Both the position numbers and the translations under genes were made by a program. This document shows positions 47,466 to 59,322 of a DNA stretch of 64,000 nt, in pieces. Below the pieces are notes generated by a model, which worked only from the letters and a program-made list of their open reading frames with translations, had not been told where the DNA came from and searched no databases. Numbering within the stretch: the stretch's first letter is position 1; each line of letters starts with the position of its first letter. Origin of the DNA: Cylindrobasidium torrendii FP15055 ss-10 (Eukaryota; Basidiomycota; Agaricomycetes; Agaricales; Physalacriaceae); assembly GCA_000934385.1 (NCBI GenBank), contig KN880554.1, positions 1-64,000 of the forward strand, written 5' to 3'.

Positions 47466-49424
47466 TTCGTAGAGCGCTCTCAGAGTTATGTCTTCAAGGG
47501 ACAAGATGGATACGGGGTTCAGGCGCGAGTGGCCCTTATATACCGGCAGGGCCGTCACTTTGCTGTAGGTCGCGAAGGTCAACGAAGGTACATCCGATCC
47601 GTCCAGAGTCAACGGCTCAGCAATGACCCCAGTAAAAGTTGCCTCTAAATGTCGCGAGGCGTGGTTATTGCCGACATGGCTCAACGAGAGCAGAGGGGGG
47701 ATATCCCAAGGCACTGAGCTACAAGAATAATGTCAAGGTGGAGATGATTCACATATTTATGATGGGTCCACCTCTTGGGGCGGGTCCTGCGGGATAGCAG
47801 CTTGCGACCAAGCAATTGAAAGATTGACGCGGACCATGGCAAATGATGTAGCGTCAGTAGTAGCGGAGTGTGTCTGACGACATGGTGACCTACGAGGAAT
47901 AGAGGAAGTGTATTGAAAACGCTGCCCAGCCAGTCAGTCCAGCAGTCAAGCAGTCGAACATCTTCGAAATAGTTTCCTTCGAGTTCCATCGTTCAACTTT
48001 CTACGGAGACCAATTGGAATGCCTGGGCGTCGTATACAGAGACGGATTCCCGGGTTGCAGTGTGCGGTAAGTGTGTGCTGAGCAGAGGTAGTGGAGGCTT
48101 TGCTCCAGTGGCGATGAAGCGATCTGCTCATTTACAACGAGCCATAGAAAGCCACGCAGTGCGGGAGAAGAGGTGTCGACTAGAGACCTACTGCGTAAAG
48201 AGCGGTCTGGCCACCTCCAAGGGCTCTATTCTAGCGGCAGGCGTCTTCAAGCTGGGACGCTCCGCCCAAAATCCTGTCGCGGTGACCTGGGTGCATACCC
48301 GCAGAGTCAAATTGGAGGGAATCATTGGAAATAGCAAAGGAGCCCACGGTTCGCTTGAGTCCTGTGAAATGTTAAATCTGCCATCATGGCACGAGCCAAG
48401 GCGTGCACGAGAGGTTCAAGCAGATTCACGTGGCCGCCACCATCATCAATCAGAAATTGTTGCCAAACTTTTAACTTGCCCTTGGACTGCCATGGACTGC
48501 CCTCATGATTTCTTCACTGGTTCAGAGTTGAAGAATTTGAATCTCAACAAGTTATCCCCTTCATTTCTGTTCATTCGGCAGGTGCGATGACTCTTGTCCA
48601 GACGAAATTTGGCGACAACATGTCGAGATGGATGTAATATTTCCCTCAAACGAAAGGTTGGCAACCATCCTTTCGACGCAATCCTCTTTTCGGCTGCGAC
48701 CTCAAATTATCATGCGTGAGCTCTTACCGCTCCGTTACACATAATACAGCGCTCTCAGACCAGGTATACCGCAAGTGGCTTGACATGTTTGTCAAAGTCG
48801 TATGGTGGTGAAGATGGGTGTGTCAACAACCGTTATATTCTCACCTTATCATTTGGGAACCGATACGTACCAGGGGATCAATCTCACAGGCCAAAGGTGG
48901 TAGTAGGCTACGGTCGTAAGCACCCTTTAGAGGAGCGCCATGATAGGAACTCCAATTTGACAAGGGCTCGGTATGTCCAGTGCGATAATCGCGGCGCTCC
49001 CACTGATTCCCCTGGTGCATTGCTGGTGCACAAAGGCAATTCAAACACACATTACAGATCCCTGACTGTACCGACGCCCCGTGGTCAACCACATGCGCTT
49101 CACCAAGTAAGATTTACGGCATTTTCAAGTCCTGCGAATTGTTAACGCGTAGTAAGATAGAGAACCCCTCGGACAAGTAGCTCCAACAAGAGGTCGTCGG
49201 CGATGAACAAACCTACCCCAATATTCGAATATCAAGACTCGACAGGCGTCCTTGGAAAGCTGACGTGGAGTACAACATACTTCAAGGTCTGATACGCATG
49301 TACTTGAAGGGATTTTCAGACCTTCGCGTTCAATCTCAGAGAATGGAACTGGTAGCAGCCATACGAATGTTTTCGTCCTGGAACGATAAATCGATACCGA
49401 TGAAATTATAGTGACACTGCGTTC
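47466..49424. other. Gene-poor region of about 2 kb
   Basis: Contains a 102-codon minus-strand open frame from an ATG (47989-47681, starting MELEGNYFEDVRLL). It also contains a plus-strand frame at 48060-48590, with ATG at about 48114 and roughly 158 codons. Neither shows a known motif, clear promoter or homologue elsewhere in the window. They may be chance frames or remnants of decayed genes. No RNA gene recognised. Confidence 0.4.
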
Positions 49425-49566
49425 TCAGACTGCAACTACCTCCTCGGCCCACGCTTCGATTTTCTCTATCTCCCAAACCTCCAGCCAGGTATCTCTCGAG
49501 GTTATCGAGCGATATTGATCAAAGTTTAGGTAGTCGATTTGGAAGCCGTCCTCTTCAGCGTCCTCT

Positions 49567-49598
<32 letters not shown>

Positions 49599-51075
49599 AG
49601 ATTCATATTGTCCCTTAAACCACCAAGGCTTATCAAGTCGCCGCCGCTCAAGCTCCCACAATTCCTCCTCGTTCAAGTCACTCCGATTACTCGAGCAGCG
49701 CCTGGGCAACATACGTTCCATCCCCCCAATCATGTCGTCGAGCTCTCCCGAGAGATCGTGAATGTCGTGAGGGAAGTCAAAGTCCTCCCAAAGAGACGCA
49801 AGGCGATAGATTTGCTTTTGGATAGTGAGAAGAGCCACACCGAGCCGTAGTCGACCCAACGACCATTCCCGCAAATTTTCTGTGGAGACGGTGAAATCGA
49901 AGCTATCTATGTGTAGGGAAATCATCTCCGGCACTTCATTGGGCGTGCGTTGGCCGTCTGGGGACGAGGACCAGAAGTGCGCAAAAAGATCGATCTTTTC
50001 CGAATCGTAAGCAATCCCGTAAACCATGGCATACTCAGGGAGTGGAGGAACCGGTGCGCCCCCAGAAAGATTGTAGAACATGCGCCAGGTCTCTCGGAGC
50101 GCATGTAAGTTCGGCTCTGCATGCAAGGCTAAACAGCGAGAAATGTCGTTAATCCTTGAGGATTCATCGTCGTAAGATGAGAATGATCGTGCATCGATGG
50201 CGATGAGTAGCGCAGGGTGTGTCAAGGTTGGCCCGAGGAGAGAAGCACGCCTTAAATTGTACGGTGCTGGATGGCAAGGTTCTGGCATGACGCAAAATTT
50301 CAGTGAAGCTGGTGGTATACCCTGTGGAAGGAAGGAGGGCGGAAAATGTGCTATTGGCGAACTTCAAGATATGTGAGTCTCGATCAAGCACTCGGAAACT
50401 AGGTCACTTGCAAATTCATTCGGCAATTTGGAATACCACAAAGCATTCCAGACAGCGCCGAAAACATCAACTTCTCGTCGTCTGGCGGACAGCAGAGGAA
50501 ACGTGCCATGGCATCCGCGGTGTGCCGTGCATCACCTTGTACAGTGCCCTCAGGGTGTGCTTTGCGCTCCCACAGGAGCTTGTACCTTGCGATGCAGAAA
50601 TCCGGTACGGGAGTGTCAATGTATCCCCGGCAGGCAAGCACATCGTCGTCAGACAGACGCTCAGTTTCAGATACGAGAGGTGCAATGAGTATCGATATGG
50701 TGTTGAATGATTCCGGCAGAGGATCCTCGTGCCTGTAGCTGTCCAAAATCACATCGTCCTGTATCTTGTATCTCTCATTCAGTCTGAGGCGCAGTCGTTG
50801 GATTCTTTCACGTACCGTCCACATATAGGGAAGAGCAATGCGACCAATCCACTGAGCGTGAAGCCTCTGTATCGATGAAAGGGTCTCTTTATGTCGGACC
50901 GCGCCCTCACTTGGAATTTCGCGGAGTGCTAGGTATGTCCAGCAGCTACCACTCATGAATGAGCATGAGATGGATCAAAAAGAGTCGCAGCCCACCTGGA
51001 TGTAGTAGGTTCCCCGTGTTCTCCTTGATGGATGATGTTATCGAGTTGCAAAGTGATCTCTGAAGTCGAAGTCAT
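49425..51075 (-). CDS. Family B hypothetical protein, copy 1
   Basis: Three exons (51075-50996, 50945-50408, 50321-49425) give 504 residues. The family was not recognised. Features: MTSTSEITLQLDNIIHQGE at the start; a helical Arg-rich stretch (RERIQRLRLRLNERYKIQDD); GMLCGIPNCRMNLQGIPPAS across the second splice; SLLGPTLTHPALLIAIDARS; APVPPLPEYAMVYGIAYDSE; LRLGVALLTIQKQIYRLASL; and an acidic run of ten Asp plus Glu encoded by a trinucleotide repeat near 49555-49600. It then ends with EVWEIEKIEAWAEEVVAV. No signal peptide or membrane helix. The regular loops and acidic tail suggest a soluble intracellular protein. Copy 2 is at 62870-64000. Confidence 0.65.
49562..49605. repeat. (cgt)n microsatellite in family B copy 1
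   Basis: A near-perfect trinucleotide run, cgtcgtcgtcg and so on, encodes the poly-Asp tract on the minus strand. In copy 2 the same position (about 62990-63040) has become a mixed ctc/ttc/gtc run encoding Glu and Asp. Confidence 0.8.
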
Positions 51076-51362
51076 GGTGGTCGTTGTGGGTGGACAAGAA
51101 GCCGGAACTAGAAACTGTAACTGTTCCGATTGTCGACTGCTCGAATACGTACTGCACAGTAGCAGCCTCGGCAGTCACCGGTAAGCTCTGCTCTGAACAT
51201 CGATGTGAATGCCATGAGTGTGAACCGTGGACCAGATGACTACTAACCAGCGAAGTTATTACTTACGGGAGATAGAGATTATCAGATCGTCACTTTCGAG
51301 ATTCAATTTCACGTAGCCGCTAATATTTACGCCGCTCTGACGGACACTGGGCATTGGAGTTG

Positions 51363-51836
51363 ACATAGAGAAGGCCACGCAAGATGGGGATCAAAGTTTC
51401 TGAGGCGCACATCTCCGAAGAAAGATAGCCAGAGGTAAAAACAAGGCTGGCGCAACGCCTTAGACTATGAGGGTGGTCGTCCGGGAGGTCATTAATACTG
51501 AGAATGGGCAGAGGGGAGGGAATGGTGGCTCTTCGTCCATCGTGCTCGACGAGGCAGGAAGAGCAACCTTCGACGCGACCGTCTTCATGACCAGGTCAAT
51601 TACAGATGACACGGTTGTGAGCTTGCTGGAAGAGTTGCGTGAGATTTCCTCTTTGGTGGCCTTCTTAGCTGTGAGCATCTCTATTATTCCGATTATGCGT
51701 GACATACCTGCCAGGATGGTGGGAACGGCATATCGTGTGCGTATCCGTCCATTTCATGAGCAACTGCCCGGGCACTCGACGCCCACGGCAGCATCTGTGC
51801 ATCCTCCCGATTGATAAATTGCCATGTCATTGACAT
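51363..51836 (-). pseudogene. Family A pseudogene, copy 2
   Basis: Starts like the intact copies (ATG at 51836, MSMTWQFINREDAQMLPWAS) and keeps the 47-nt intron region and ATKEEISRNSSSKLT. A five-base insertion after PPFP (about 51510) shifts the frame. Homology stops completely at RGLLYV near 51363, so the last two thirds of the gene are missing. The adjacent sequence toward 51076 is unrelated. Confidence 0.8.
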
Positions 51837-52467
51837 TGGGGAAGTGGGAGAAATGGAAAAGAGGCGCGATGGTGGTGGAAGGAATAAAGCGTGAAGGTAC
51901 TCTCATGTCCCCTGGCGTGAATAATGTACCTCCTGTGAATATGGTTAGGATTTTCGAGGAGAGGCAGCCTCTCATAATATCTTGCGAATTTCATTATAGA
52001 CCAGTGTAGCGGTGTTATATCACTTTGAGGGGTGTGGGTGGCCTTTGTAAATGATTTCGAAGGTGACACCCAATCCATTGGAATCACGACGAGGACGGCT
52101 TCTGTGATTCCGGCAGCAAGTCCAGTTGCGGAGCCAGTCAGACGAAATAGAAAACATCACACAGAAACGCACCAAAGAAGGATCTGCTGACACTAGTTTT
52201 CCCTGCTAACCAGTCCGTGTATGCTTCGAGCTCGCCAATCGTACGGATATCTTGGTTACGATATTAGAAAGGACGGCCTGCAGGTGGAACACATAAGACT
52301 GACTATATGTTCATTATCGATCGCTCATGGATGTGATATGAACCCCGCCCCATTTCTCCCTCGTTGTGCGCTCAGTCCTGCTAGCACTAACGGGGAATAC
52401 ATAACGCGCTGGTTGTGCCAGGCCAGGAAGAGTGCAGCGTCATGCATCATGTCTAGGACCAAGATAT
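51837..52467. other. Spacer between two family A copies
   Basis: Contains the upstream flank of the pseudogene. The stretch nearest 51837-51900 matches family A promoters (ccatttctcccacttcccca). It also contains the 3' flank of the next copy. No separate gene is supported. Confidence 0.5.
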
Positions 52468-53543
52468 CTAAGAGGAAAGAAGGCCATGAGCGCGGAACAC
52501 CTCTCCATATTTGGACAACCATCTCGATATGCCCTGCTTGACTTCGTACATACACCGCTGGACCATAAGTAGTGCCCAAATCAAACGTCCCTTTTGAATG
52601 TCGTCGCAGCTATGTAGGAACTCACGAGTTGCTCTCGCACCTCCGGTTGATTGGAGCTTCCATTCCCCTGCATCTGAATCCCACACGGGGCGATGTGAGC
52701 AAACATGGATTCCCTGATATGTGTAATAGAATCCGCAAAGAAGGAACCACTTTGGCAGGCGCGTGGGATCACTGCCAGGAATGACACGGTGAAGAGAAAG
52801 TAAAAACTCCAGCGTTGGCTGGAACGCGTGAGCCAACGCTTCCGTCGCCTCTTGCGCATCGTGGGCAAAGTTAACGTCGCTCCAGCTTCGCGGTAGAGCG
52901 ACGGTGACAAGAGGCCACTTCTTCTCGGGGAGACCGTCGATGATCATACGGCTCGTAAAAAGAGTCTCCCTAGTGCGATACTTACACGAGGCATCTGGGT
53001 CCCTACGAACTTCAGTGAGACTCAACATGACAGAGAGGATATAAAAAGTGTACTCTGAAGTGCAGCATCCGGGAACGTAAAGAAGGCCACGCAGGATGGG
53101 GACCAAGGCTTCTGAGGCGCACATCTCCGAGGAAAGATAACCAGAGGTGAATGCGAGGTTTGCGCAGCGCCGAAGACTATGAGGATGGTCGTCCGGAAGG
53201 TCATTGATGTTGAGAATGGGAAGGGGAAATTCTGGCACTTTCTTCTTCTTGCTCGACGGGGCAGGGAGAGCAACCTGCGATGCGATCGTCTTCATGACCA
53301 GGTCAATGGCAGATGTAACGGTTGTGAGCTTGCTGGAGGAGTTGCGCGATAGTTCCTCTTTGGTGGCCTTCTTATCTATGAGCATTTCTATTATTTTGAT
53401 TATGCGTGACATACCAGCCAGGTCGGTGGGAACGGCATATCGTATTCGTATCTGTCCATCCTAACACAAAGAATACGGGCTCTCGACGCCCACGGCAGTA
53501 TCTGTGCACCCTCCCGATTGAGGTATTGCCATGTCATTGCCAT
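52468..53543 (-). CDS. Family A hypothetical protein, copy 3
   Basis: Two exons (53543-53415, 53367-52468) encode 342 residues, exactly the length of copy 1. Same layout: MAMTWQYLNREGAQILPWAS to MPFPPTWL, a 47-nt intron ending aag, then ATKEELSRNSSSKLTTVTSA. Main differences from copy 1 are a Lys-rich insert-like stretch (SSKKKKVPEFPLP) and YTFYILSVMLSLTEV. The conserved Cys in PGCCTSEY, Trp in DGLPEKKWPLVTVALPRSW and FRAHGLLSS end are shared. Two intact copies of equal length with diverged sequence indicate selection for a protein product. Function unknown. Confidence 0.7.
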
Positions 53544-54412
53544 TGGGGAAGTGGGAGAAATGGATAATGGCGCAAGGCTGATGGTGATGGAAAGAATGTA
53601 GCGAACGTTGAGGGTAACCGGAGTTGAATAAATAACAGGCTGAGTCCGATCGGTCGCCATGCAGACACAATTGTCCAATAGACAATAACAGTCACGCAAG
53701 CTTTCTACATAGCGTTTCACCACAATACAATCCAGCTATGTAAGCGAGCCCAAGTCTTTTCGACTGTTGGCAACGGAATGACAACTTGTGGGTTTTCTTT
53801 CCCACGGTGGCTATGAGGCTGTCCTCGAGGCGTTCAGCTAAGCTTCAGTGATTTAGATGTACATGTAAGTACTTATATGGTCAATCTACTCATAACCGAT
53901 TCGATGGGTACACGCCCAGGTGTGGACGGGTCCCGTCGCGCTTCGTATCGAAGGCATGGCCATTATGCCCATCCGTGGGACTTGCTGCGCGAACTCTGAA
54001 CCACAGTTTGTCCCACGCTTCTACCTACCTATTGAGACTCGCAAACATGGCAACGACGGGCGGATGACCATAGACTTTCTTCGCAAGGTCGGGGACGAAT
54101 ATTAAGAGTCAAGTTTCGTGAGCGGGATGGGATGATGCGGCCACTGTGCCAGTGGAGAACTTGGACTTATTCGTGAGCTAGTATGCAGTCTGCTGTTGAA
54201 CTCATACAGACCCACCCTAACTGTAAGTAATCGTATTATCAAGGTCGACAGCCTCATTACAATGGTTGTGAACGATGACAAGACCGCGAAGGACGCCGAC
54301 AAGAGCCTGGGAATGCGCTGAGGCCCTCCCAGTTTCTTGCGAGCGCAGCTTAGCAGTAGTCGTCTTGACTCTGCTTGACATAGCTTCTATACTTATTCGG
54401 AATAATGACTGT
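53544..54412. other. Upstream region of family A copy 3 and spacer
   Basis: The first ~100 bp (to about 53660) is the duplicated family A promoter, shared with 44700-44808. The remainder has a 61-codon plus frame (53920-54105) without recognised motifs. Otherwise empty. Confidence 0.45.
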
Positions 54413-57400
54413 CTATACTTTGCCATAATCCACATCCCCTCCCGCCTCGTCCGTGTCCTTCGCGCCCGCCTCAAGAGCCGCCAACGCCTTCGCAAACTTT
54501 GCACTATTTGACTCGAGGTCTTCCGGATATTCTACCAGCGCACGCAAGAACTGGACAACCATGGCTTTGCCATCTTCGTCGTCTCCATTTACAACAGTGA
54601 CGGCCTCGTCAACACAGCGCGCGTCCATGAGGGTCCTTTGCGCGCCAGGTGTCGTTGACGCTAGTGCCTCCATTCTCGACCACAAGTCGAAGGACTCGAG
54701 TGCCTGCGGGCCCTCCTCTACCTCCTCGTCTTCATCGCTATCCTTGTCTTCATCTTCCGAGTCCTTGTTCTCCAATAACGCTCGCTGCATCCTCAGATCA
54801 AATATTTCCTCCACCTTCTTCAACACCTCCGCCCGATACCTCTCTTCTCCCCGATCACAAAACCATCCAAGTACCGATGCACTGGCATCTGCGCTTTCCA
54901 CAGGATCCCCAAACTTCCTCAATGCAATGTCAAACAACTCTGGTTTCTCCAGGACCTCCACCGCTGCAGCCTCGGCACCACACAAAGAATACAGTGCGCT
55001 CAAAGCCACGTCCGATTCCCCTTCGGTGCACAACCAAACAGCGCCATCCAAGGCCGCCTTGTCCTCAGCGAACGCCTTCTTGATATTCGCCGCCTCAGGA
55101 CCAGCCACCTTGACAATAGCACTGAGCGCACAAAGTGCCTCCTGTGGATTTACACAAGGCCCCGACTCCTCAGCGACTTCCCTAGCGGCAGCCACGTCCT
55201 TCAGCAGCCTGCTGCTCGCACTAGATCGAAGAATGGCCTGCCCGAAATGCACCAGGCCATTGTCGCCGGCCTGGGTGATAAAGTCCCAATCTTGCGGATT
55301 TGACAGCAGGGTGTCCTGGATAGCTGCAGACATGCTCGATGTATCGAGCGCAGCAAGTTTCTCGACCGTGTCAAGGTAGCCGGAAGCCCATACATCGTAT
55401 CTGGACAATAGCGCGGGTGCTAGGGCACTGGAACCGCCCTGGAGAACTGGGAGCAGGACGGTCACGGCCTCGAGTAGCTTCTCAAGGATCCTGGGCAGAA
55501 AGTAAGTAACATGCGGCGTGTATACACGAAGACTAACCTCTTAGGCATCTTCTCAGCTTCAGAAACCGCCTCCTCGTACTTCCGCCTTTCCTTCCTCCCT
55601 GCTGTGTCGCTTGGTTCAGCAACGGTGGGCGCCGTGGCACTCTCCCGAAGGAAACTTGCTAGACTCTGGACGACTTCGCGCGACCCCAGCGCTTCCATCC
55701 CCAACACCCAATCAGGACCCGCTTCACTCAGAGGCTTGGCCAGGGCAAGGAAGGAATCCATTGCCTCCTCGGACTCATCGACAAGCAATCCCGTCAACAG
55801 GCCAGCAAGAGCATCACTGGGCGGCAGCTCGAATCCTGAGCATTCATTGAAGTTCGCCAGCCCACGAGCCAAGAAGTCCCTCCCCTCTTTCGCCTCGGTA
55901 GTCTTCTCGTCCTTCAGCAGCTCCTGCAACCGTCCCATCGCACCCGCAGACAGTGCAAGCTCTCGGACAGTATGCATCTCGCGACCACGAACCCCGTCAT
56001 GCGTGAGCCTAGCAAAGAAAACAGCATCCGCCGAGCCCATATCTGCAGCGAACGCGTCCTTCAGCAACACACCCAAACGTGGGTATCCTCGACAGCCATA
56101 GGCCAGTAGGTAAAACGCGCCTGGTGCGGATTCCGCATGATGAAGGAGGCCGACAGTCTGGCGCACGAAATCGGGAGTGAAAAGTTTGTCCTTCAACGGT
56201 GTCGCGCCAACTGCCTCCTCGTCATATAGCATCTCCTCTGTGCCCAATTCGCTGAGACACATCTCTCCCAGAAGCGAAGCAGCATGCCCCGCTGTCTGCT
56301 TGTGATCATGACCCAAGGCATCGAGGATAACAGGAAGGTTGGACGATGAGGAGAGCATCGCGGTAGCAGCACCACGCAGCTCTTCACTATTCTCCGTGAA
56401 TGCATCGCAGATATGGGCAAGGGCTCGAAGGGCAGGATGGCGTATCTCGGGGTTCAATGATGCTGTAGCCAGAACGATATCGTCAACATATCCAGGAATA
56501 TCGAGCACAGCAGCGCCGACCTGCTGGCTCTCGCTGGTCATCTCGCGAAGAGTATCCTACGAGCAGCATTCAGAATGCGAAATAGTTGAGGACTACGGAA
56601 GACTCACCAAAAACGCAACTGCACGTCCTTCATCGGTACCCTTGAGTGCTGCTCGCACAACATCGAGCAGACCCGCATCGACCGCAGCCTTGCGGATACC
56701 AACAAACGATGGCGCAACAGCGCGCGCTACGGCAATTTGAGTAGCCACAGGATACACCTCGTTTGTCCAGAGTGTCTTGAAAGCTTTGACTACCGGCGCA
56801 CTGTCCACTTGATCTGTCTGTTGCGCCAACGCCCATTCCTCCGCGCACCCAAAGACCTCCTTGTACTGCAAGCGCAAGACCAATGCTAACCAGTAGTTGT
56901 CATCGAGCAAGGCTTTGTCGTCGTCGTCCTCAAGGGCACTGAGCTTGGGTACGATTTCCTCGGACACACAGGCTTCGTTGCGGGGAAGAGCAGAAACGAA
57001 TAGTTGGATGACAGTCTGCTTCGAGGAATCAACTTGAGCTTGGAAGTCGGCATCGCTGAGGAAGTACGCGAGGATTTGGACAGCGGCCGCAAAGATTCCA
57101 GCATCCGAAGAAGACATGGAGGCTAAGGCGAGTGGGAAGGCTCCAGCTTGGATAAGCAGATTGGTGCATTTCTGGCGTCCGAAGAGGGCGCAGGTGTAGA
57201 AATTGGACAGAATGTCTTGTGTGTATTCCTGGGTTTGAACCAACACGGCGAATCGAGGCTGAACAGACTCGAGAAGCTCATCGTCTGCATCGTCGAGAAG
57301 AGAGAAGATCTCGTTCTGGGTGGACACATTGGACCGCGGACCAGCGACATAGGGGATCAAGTCGGCGATATGTTCTCGAGCCATAGTCGGTGAAGTAGAC

Positions 57401-57720
57401 ATGACGCCGCAAATGAGTTGGACGGCGGTAGTTATCGTATTCTCTTCATCGAATGAAGGGAGCGCGCTTAAGATTTCGAGACCAAATGGTTCCAAGGTCA
57501 CTGCTACTTCTTCGGGATGCTCGCGACGCACGGATTCGAGAGAAGAAAGCGTCTGCATATTTGTCAAGTCATATACACCGTTCGCTCACAGAGCACGCAC
57601 CATCCATCTCTGTTCTCCAGTCTGGCTCCTTGCAACCTCCAGAAGCGTAGGGACATCATCCAATGTGTATTCCTTGTCGTCGCGTAGAATGGTAGTGTGC
57701 GCGGATAACGAGTTGCCCAT
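54413..57720 (-). CDS. Large ARM/HEAT-like helical repeat protein
   Basis: Four exons (57720-57601, 57552-56608, 56556-55538, 55490-54413) give 1053 residues. No specific family was recognised. Almost the whole length is alpha-helical with armadillo-like spacing (LDIPGYVDDIVLATASLNPE, IRHPALRALAHICDAF, LDALGHDHKQTAGHAASLLG), like proteins that act as scaffolds. An acidic linker (NKDSEDEDKDSDEDEEVEEG) interrupts the C-terminal part. The N-terminus MGNSLSAHTT has Gly2 and Ser5/6 in a pattern that could accept N-myristoylation, which would make it membrane-attached; this is only a motif-level suggestion. The C-terminus DVDYGKV is unremarkable. A beta-catenin-like or vacuolar Vac8-like scaffold is possible but not shown. 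Confidence 0.72.
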
Positions 57721-58727
57721 GGTGCGTTGTGATTTCATTCAGAGTGCCGTGTTCATCATATTATAGTCGACAAGTCCATTGCGGCGCCAAGGACGCGTCG
57801 AATGTTGAGTGCTGGTTGAGTCTAAGGTCGACCCTTCAACCTCCTTAAAGAAGGGTATTGCGGAATGGACAGCAGGTCTTGTACGTTCATTGTCCGCTGT
57901 GTATGCCATTGTATCCCTGAAACATAAGGGTGAGGCCATGGTAGTCGGAATTTGGCGATGATGGGGCAAGCAAATGTTGCCCATCGCCGCCCGGCGATCA
58001 GCCAGAATTGATCGAGTCGGCCCGTACTTAAGAACTATAAGTACTATAAGTAGGTGCCACTGGCGACTGTAGTCCACTGTCTGCAGGTTGGTATTCTCTT
58101 CAAACAGTGGAATGACTCGCATTGGCAACCTCGCACTAAGCCGCAGGGCAGCACCTAGAAGACTCGGATACCTACAATGCTATGGGCGTGTTGGATATTG
58201 TGTCCATGAGGGAATGGATTATATATATGGTGATGGTGGTGGTGATGAGGCATACCAAAGAAGATGCGAATGACCGGGCCAAAATATACTCTGCCGTGAG
58301 TACACGGACGTCTGCTCCACGAGATGTATGGATCGTTCTACTCGCCAAGCTATTCTGTTATAATAGCAGTGGAGTCCTTCAGCCAGACAGTAGACTTGAG
58401 AATGTTTAAGATGCACACAGTAGTAGTATATGGTGGAGTGAACGAGTAGCAATGCTTCTCTCTTACCATCATGCACGATGATGATAGACAGTAAGCAGTA
58501 GCAGGCATGTTGTCGCGCACTTTGCTTGTAACCTTGCAATGAACTGATGAATATCCCAGATGTTCAATAGATGCTAGAGTCCCAGCAGTAGTATCGAAGA
58601 ACTTGGAAAGCTACAATAGGTCTGAATCGAGAGCGCTACAGACTGGGAATGCGACATGTCAATGGCGGCAGCAGCCGTGTTGCCGCTGACGTGAATTGAG
58701 CTGCATCAGCAGCTGACCGCGCCTCTT
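57721..58727. other. Intergenic region
   Basis: About 1 kb with only short open frames and small (ggt/gat) microsatellite patches near 58220. Nothing recognised. Confidence 0.45.
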
Positions 58728-59068
58728 TCAACGAGAGCCTGGCCGAGATATTGAGCCTGCTATCGCCTGCTTGGCGCCTTCCCGACGCAGCTCTTGGATA
58801 ACCGCCTGAAGCCATTGTCAGCAACGTCAATTTACGAAGAATCGCGTATAGTTCGCACAGCCAGCGCTTCAGGATTGACGCCGCTCTCAATCATCCGAAC
58901 ACACGTTGTCAGCGTCTCGCGGTCCAGTTGCGTGTTGAGGAGTTGGGATATCTCATGTAGAACTAGCATAGTTTTAGATTTGAGAGCTTTTTTTGCTGGA
59001 GAACTAGACGGACTATCGAGTGTTTGTTGAGCAGAACTTATGCGATCTGCCTCTCTAGTTGAGGACAT
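58728..59068 (-). CDS. MZT1: MOZART1-like mitotic-spindle organising protein
   Basis: Two exons (59068-58859, 58805-58728) give 95 residues, the small size expected. MZT1 binds gamma-tubulin complex proteins and anchors the complex at the spindle pole body. After a Ser-rich N-terminus the family core is complete: [34 protein letters not shown] and AVIQELRRE. The intron falls inside the EALA|AVI motif and both sides match, which confirms the model. The tail ([16 protein letters not shown]) is variable in the family. Confidence 0.92.
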
Positions 59069-59322
59069 GGCGGCAAAAGAACAACAAAAAGTGAACGAGT
59101 ACTGGTAGTTGGGCCACAAAGGCAGGCTGCCGGCCGGAATTTCCAAACCGAGCTGTGCCTGGCGAGGGGGGTACCGATCTCGCCTGGACTTCATTGTCGA
59201 CGACGACGTACGATTTGACGCTCTTGGACGACGACGAGGACGACGGCGCGTGGGGTTTGCGCCACTCTGTACGACTACGGCCGGTTCCTCAGATCGCCAC
59301 TAAACCAAACTAGCACCATATC
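59069..59322. promoter_or_regulatory. Divergent promoter MZT1 / Zds-like
   Basis: The two start codons are 254 bp apart in head-to-head orientation. Short gac-rich repeats lie near 59195-59250. No TATA box is evident. Confidence 0.45.

Noticed and set aside
49562..49605. Regular repeat considered as a CRISPR-like array
   Set aside because: It is a simple trinucleotide microsatellite within coding sequence of a eukaryote; there are no spacers.
54453..55379. 308-codon plus-strand frame antisense to the ARM-like gene
   Set aside because: Ser/Ala-rich antisense shadow of a long coding exon; no motif and no independent support.
55511..56101. 196-codon plus-strand frame antisense to the ARM-like gene
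   Set aside because: Same reason: antisense shadow in GC-rich coding DNA.
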